From assembly GCA_964617455.1 (NCBI GenBank), contig CAZTYF010000002.1, forward strand, positions 102,883 to 166,882: a stretch of 64,000 bases of DNA, given 5' to 3'. Below the pieces are notes generated by a model. The model made no database searches, was not told where the DNA came from, and was given only the letters and a program-made list of their open reading frames with translations. A program made the position numbers and the translations under genes. This stretch comes from Monoglobus sp964617455. Its GTDB lineage: Bacteria; Bacillota; Clostridia; Monoglobales; Monoglobaceae. Within the stretch, counting starts at the first letter, position 1. Each line of letters begins with the position of its first letter. Shown piece after piece: positions 62,491-64,000 of this stretch.

Positions 62491-63876
62491 TTACAGATTG
62501 TTTACCGTCTCTTTGAATTTATTGCCCCGCTCCTCGAAATTTTTGAACATATCAAAACTGGCGCAGGCGGGAGACAGGATTACCACATCCCCCGGCTTTG
62601 CCGCCTCTTTGGCTTTCAGAATAGCCTTTTCGAAATCGTCGATTTTATAAATTGGCATACCGTCAAAGTTTTTCGCCTTTCTGACCGCTTTTTCGATATC
62701 ATCGGAGGTGTGGCCGCAGAGAATCAGCTCTTTGACATGGTCCGCCACCACAACGCCGAATTCGTCAAAGGGGATTTTCTTGTCATAGCCCCCCGCTATC
62801 AATATCACCTTTTGGTTAAATGAGTTGAGTCCCGCGGTTGTTCGGGCGGGAGATGAGGCTATGGAATCGTTATAATATTTCACCCCGTCCAGTTCCCGAA
62901 CAAATTCGATTCTGTGGGGAACACCCTTAAAATTCCCGGCGGTGGCTCCAATGACCTCATCATCCACCATACCGTCGATTGCGCCTATGGCTGCCATATA
63001 GTTTTCCACATTGTGCATCCCCGGAATGTATATGTCCTTTATGTTCAGTATTTCCCGAACAGTCTCTCCGTTTTTGCGCAGAACTATATTGTCCCCCGCA
63101 AGGCAATAGCCATCCCGCAAAATTTCCCGACGGCTGAAACACAGGCTCCCGGGGGCCTCCTCGGAAAATCCCCGGGTCACTTGATTGTCATAGTTAAAAA
63201 CGGCCCTGTCTCCCGCCTTTTGAAATTTGAACAGGGCCCGCTTGGCATTCGCATATTCCTCAAAATCCTTATGCCAGTCCAAATGGTTGGGTGTGACATT
63301 CGTTATCACGGCAATATGGGGGCTGCGCTCCATGGTGTGGAGCTGAAAGCTGGAAAGTTCCACCACTGCTATGTTACTCGGTCGGATATTTTCAACCTCA
63401 TCGATTAGGGGCTTTCCGATATTTCCCCCCAAATAGCACTTATATCCGCCTCTTGTGAGCATATCGTTTATTAGGGCGGTGGTGGTGGTCTTGCCGTCGC
63501 TGCCGGTCACACCGATGATATTCGCAGGGCAAAGCTCAAAAAAGAGCTCCATCTCGGATGTAAGCTTGGCTCCCCTCCTCATGGCAGCCAAAATGGCGGG
63601 CACATCGTATCTGATGCCCGGGGTTTTGAATATCATTTTAACATCATCGCCGATTTTATCCAAGTAGCCCTTGCCCGTCACGGTTTTGACTCCCAAACTT
63701 TTCAGCTCGGCATAAGTCTCTCCCATTTCTTCGGGCGTCGATTTGTCATGAGCGGTGACAAGGGCTCCTTTTTTGACCAAAAACCGAATGAGAGGCAGGT
63801 TGCTGACACCGACTCCCAAAACCGCCACGGGAGTTCCCTCTATCTCTCTGTTAAATTCGGCAATAGGATTCGTCAT
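62491..63876 (-). CDS. murD: UDP-N-acetylmuramoyl-L-alanine--D-glutamate ligase
   Basis: Adds D-glutamate to UDP-MurNAc-L-Ala in peptidoglycan synthesis. 461 residues, normal length. N-terminal Rossmann-like domain (VAVLGVGVSNLPLIRFL), ATP loop GVTGSDGKTTTTALI, ELSSFQL, NVTPNHLDWH, and C-terminal YNDSIASSPARTTAGL and SPACASFDMFKNFEERG. ATG 63876 chosen because GGGGAGGAAA lies 6 bases upstream; the earlier start 27 bases out overlaps this site. No clear promoter is seen upstream within the window, so it probably belongs to a cell-wall operon beyond the right edge. Confidence 0.96.
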   Translation of the reverse strand: MTNPIAEFNREIEGTPVAVLGVGVSNLPLIRFLVKKGALVTAHDKSTPEEMGETYAELKSLGVKTVTGKGYLDKIGDDVKMIFKTPGIRYDVPAILAAMRRGAKLTSEMELFFELCPANIIGVTGSDGKTTTTALINDMLTRGGYKCYLGGNIGKPLIDEVENIRPSNIAVVELSSFQLHTMERSPHIAVITNVTPNHLDWHKDFEEYANAKRALFKFQKAGDRAVFNYDNQVTRGFSEEAPGSLCFSRREILRDGYCLAGDNIVLRKNGETVREILNIKDIYIPGMHNVENYMAAIGAIDGMVDDEVIGATAGNFKGVPHRIEFVRELDGVKYYNDSIASSPARTTAGLNSFNQKVILIAGGYDKKIPFDEFGVVVADHVKELILCGHTSDDIEKAVRKAKNFDGMPIYKIDDFEKAILKAKEAAKPGDVVILSPACASFDMFKNFEERGNKFKETVNNL

Positions 63877-63925
63877 ATTATTTCCTCCCCGGATGTATTT
63901 CATAAATAATCAAAAGCGAGTGAGT

Positions 63926-63987
63926 CACTAACCTCTCTCTTCTCTTTCTTTGATTGTTCTACACTAACCTCTCTCTTCTCTTTACTT
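63926..63987. repeat. Two tandem copies of a dispersed CACTAACCTCTC motif
   Basis: CACTAACCTCTCTCTT followed by CTCTTT starts at 63926 and again at 63962, 36 bases apart. The same sequence with one change starts at 43841 in the island's polypyrimidine tract. No gene lies here. Confidence 0.85.
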
Positions 63988-64000
63988 GACTCACCTATAC

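Overview
The window reads as a chromosomal segment of an anaerobic Clostridia-class Firmicute with an S-layer. The evidence is strong AGGAGG-type ribosome sites, near-consensus sigma-A promoters with 17-bp spacers, TTG and GTG starts, a meso-diaminopimelate pathway using LL-diaminopimelate aminotransferase (DapL), rubredoxin, a 2-hydroxyacyl-CoA dehydratase/activase-type gene set, and many secreted proteins with S-layer homology (SLH) domains. An SLH-anchored pectate lyase suggests a plant-polysaccharide degrader. A relative of pectinolytic gut Clostridia such as Monoglobus is possible, but that is only inference.

Layout. 1-2015 (minus): pheS, a P-loop kinase and pheT (cut by the window edge). 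2260-18340 (plus): four consecutive secreted SLH proteins. Two are large S-layer-like proteins, one has InlB-type repeats, and one carries Ig-like, pectate lyase and fibronectin III domains. 18398-18514: an unexplained long inverted repeat. 18630-22127: three dehydratase/activase-type proteins plus a TSCPD protein. 22366-24552: a YcdB-like SLH protein. 24730-29825: CDP-glucose to 3,6-dideoxyhexose genes (rfbF, rfbG, rfbH), a glycosyltransferase and a sugar reductase/epimerase, facing a thiamine-diphosphate enzyme (29873-31711, minus). This recalls branched dideoxysugar (yersiniose-type) chemistry. 31859-37569: phosphoglucomutase, rubredoxin, a phosphodiester glycosidase, murA and a metallo-beta-lactamase-fold hydrolase. 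37784-42454: a Cwp84-like cysteine protease, then dapF-dapL. 42589-42665: tRNA-Lys(CTT). 42840-43586: an orphan ABC-2 exporter permease.

43587-53650 is an accessory island. It opens with about 1.3 kb of non-coding repeats: a 23-bp dyad array, an AT-rich stretch, a polypyrimidine tract, 13-bp tandem repeats, a duplicated hairpin block with compensatory base changes, and a 24-bp array. Then come an AT-rich cargo (XRE repressor plus ImmA/IrrE protease, a frameshifted DUF4417 gene, a possible effector/immunity pair), an MmeI-like restriction-modification enzyme and two tandem large serine recombinases.

53882-63876 returns to host-like sequence: a leucine-rich-repeat/Ig/cohesin surface protein, a singlet glycine riboswitch controlling an AGCS amino-acid:cation symporter, pfkA, two radical-SAM-linked proteins and murD. 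The last 75 bases hold two more copies of a repeat motif also found in the island's repeat block, 20 kb away.

The dominant theme is the cell envelope: S-layer proteins and a candidate S-layer protease, peptidoglycan precursors (DapL, DapF, MurA, MurD), nucleotide-sugar synthesis and glycan export.
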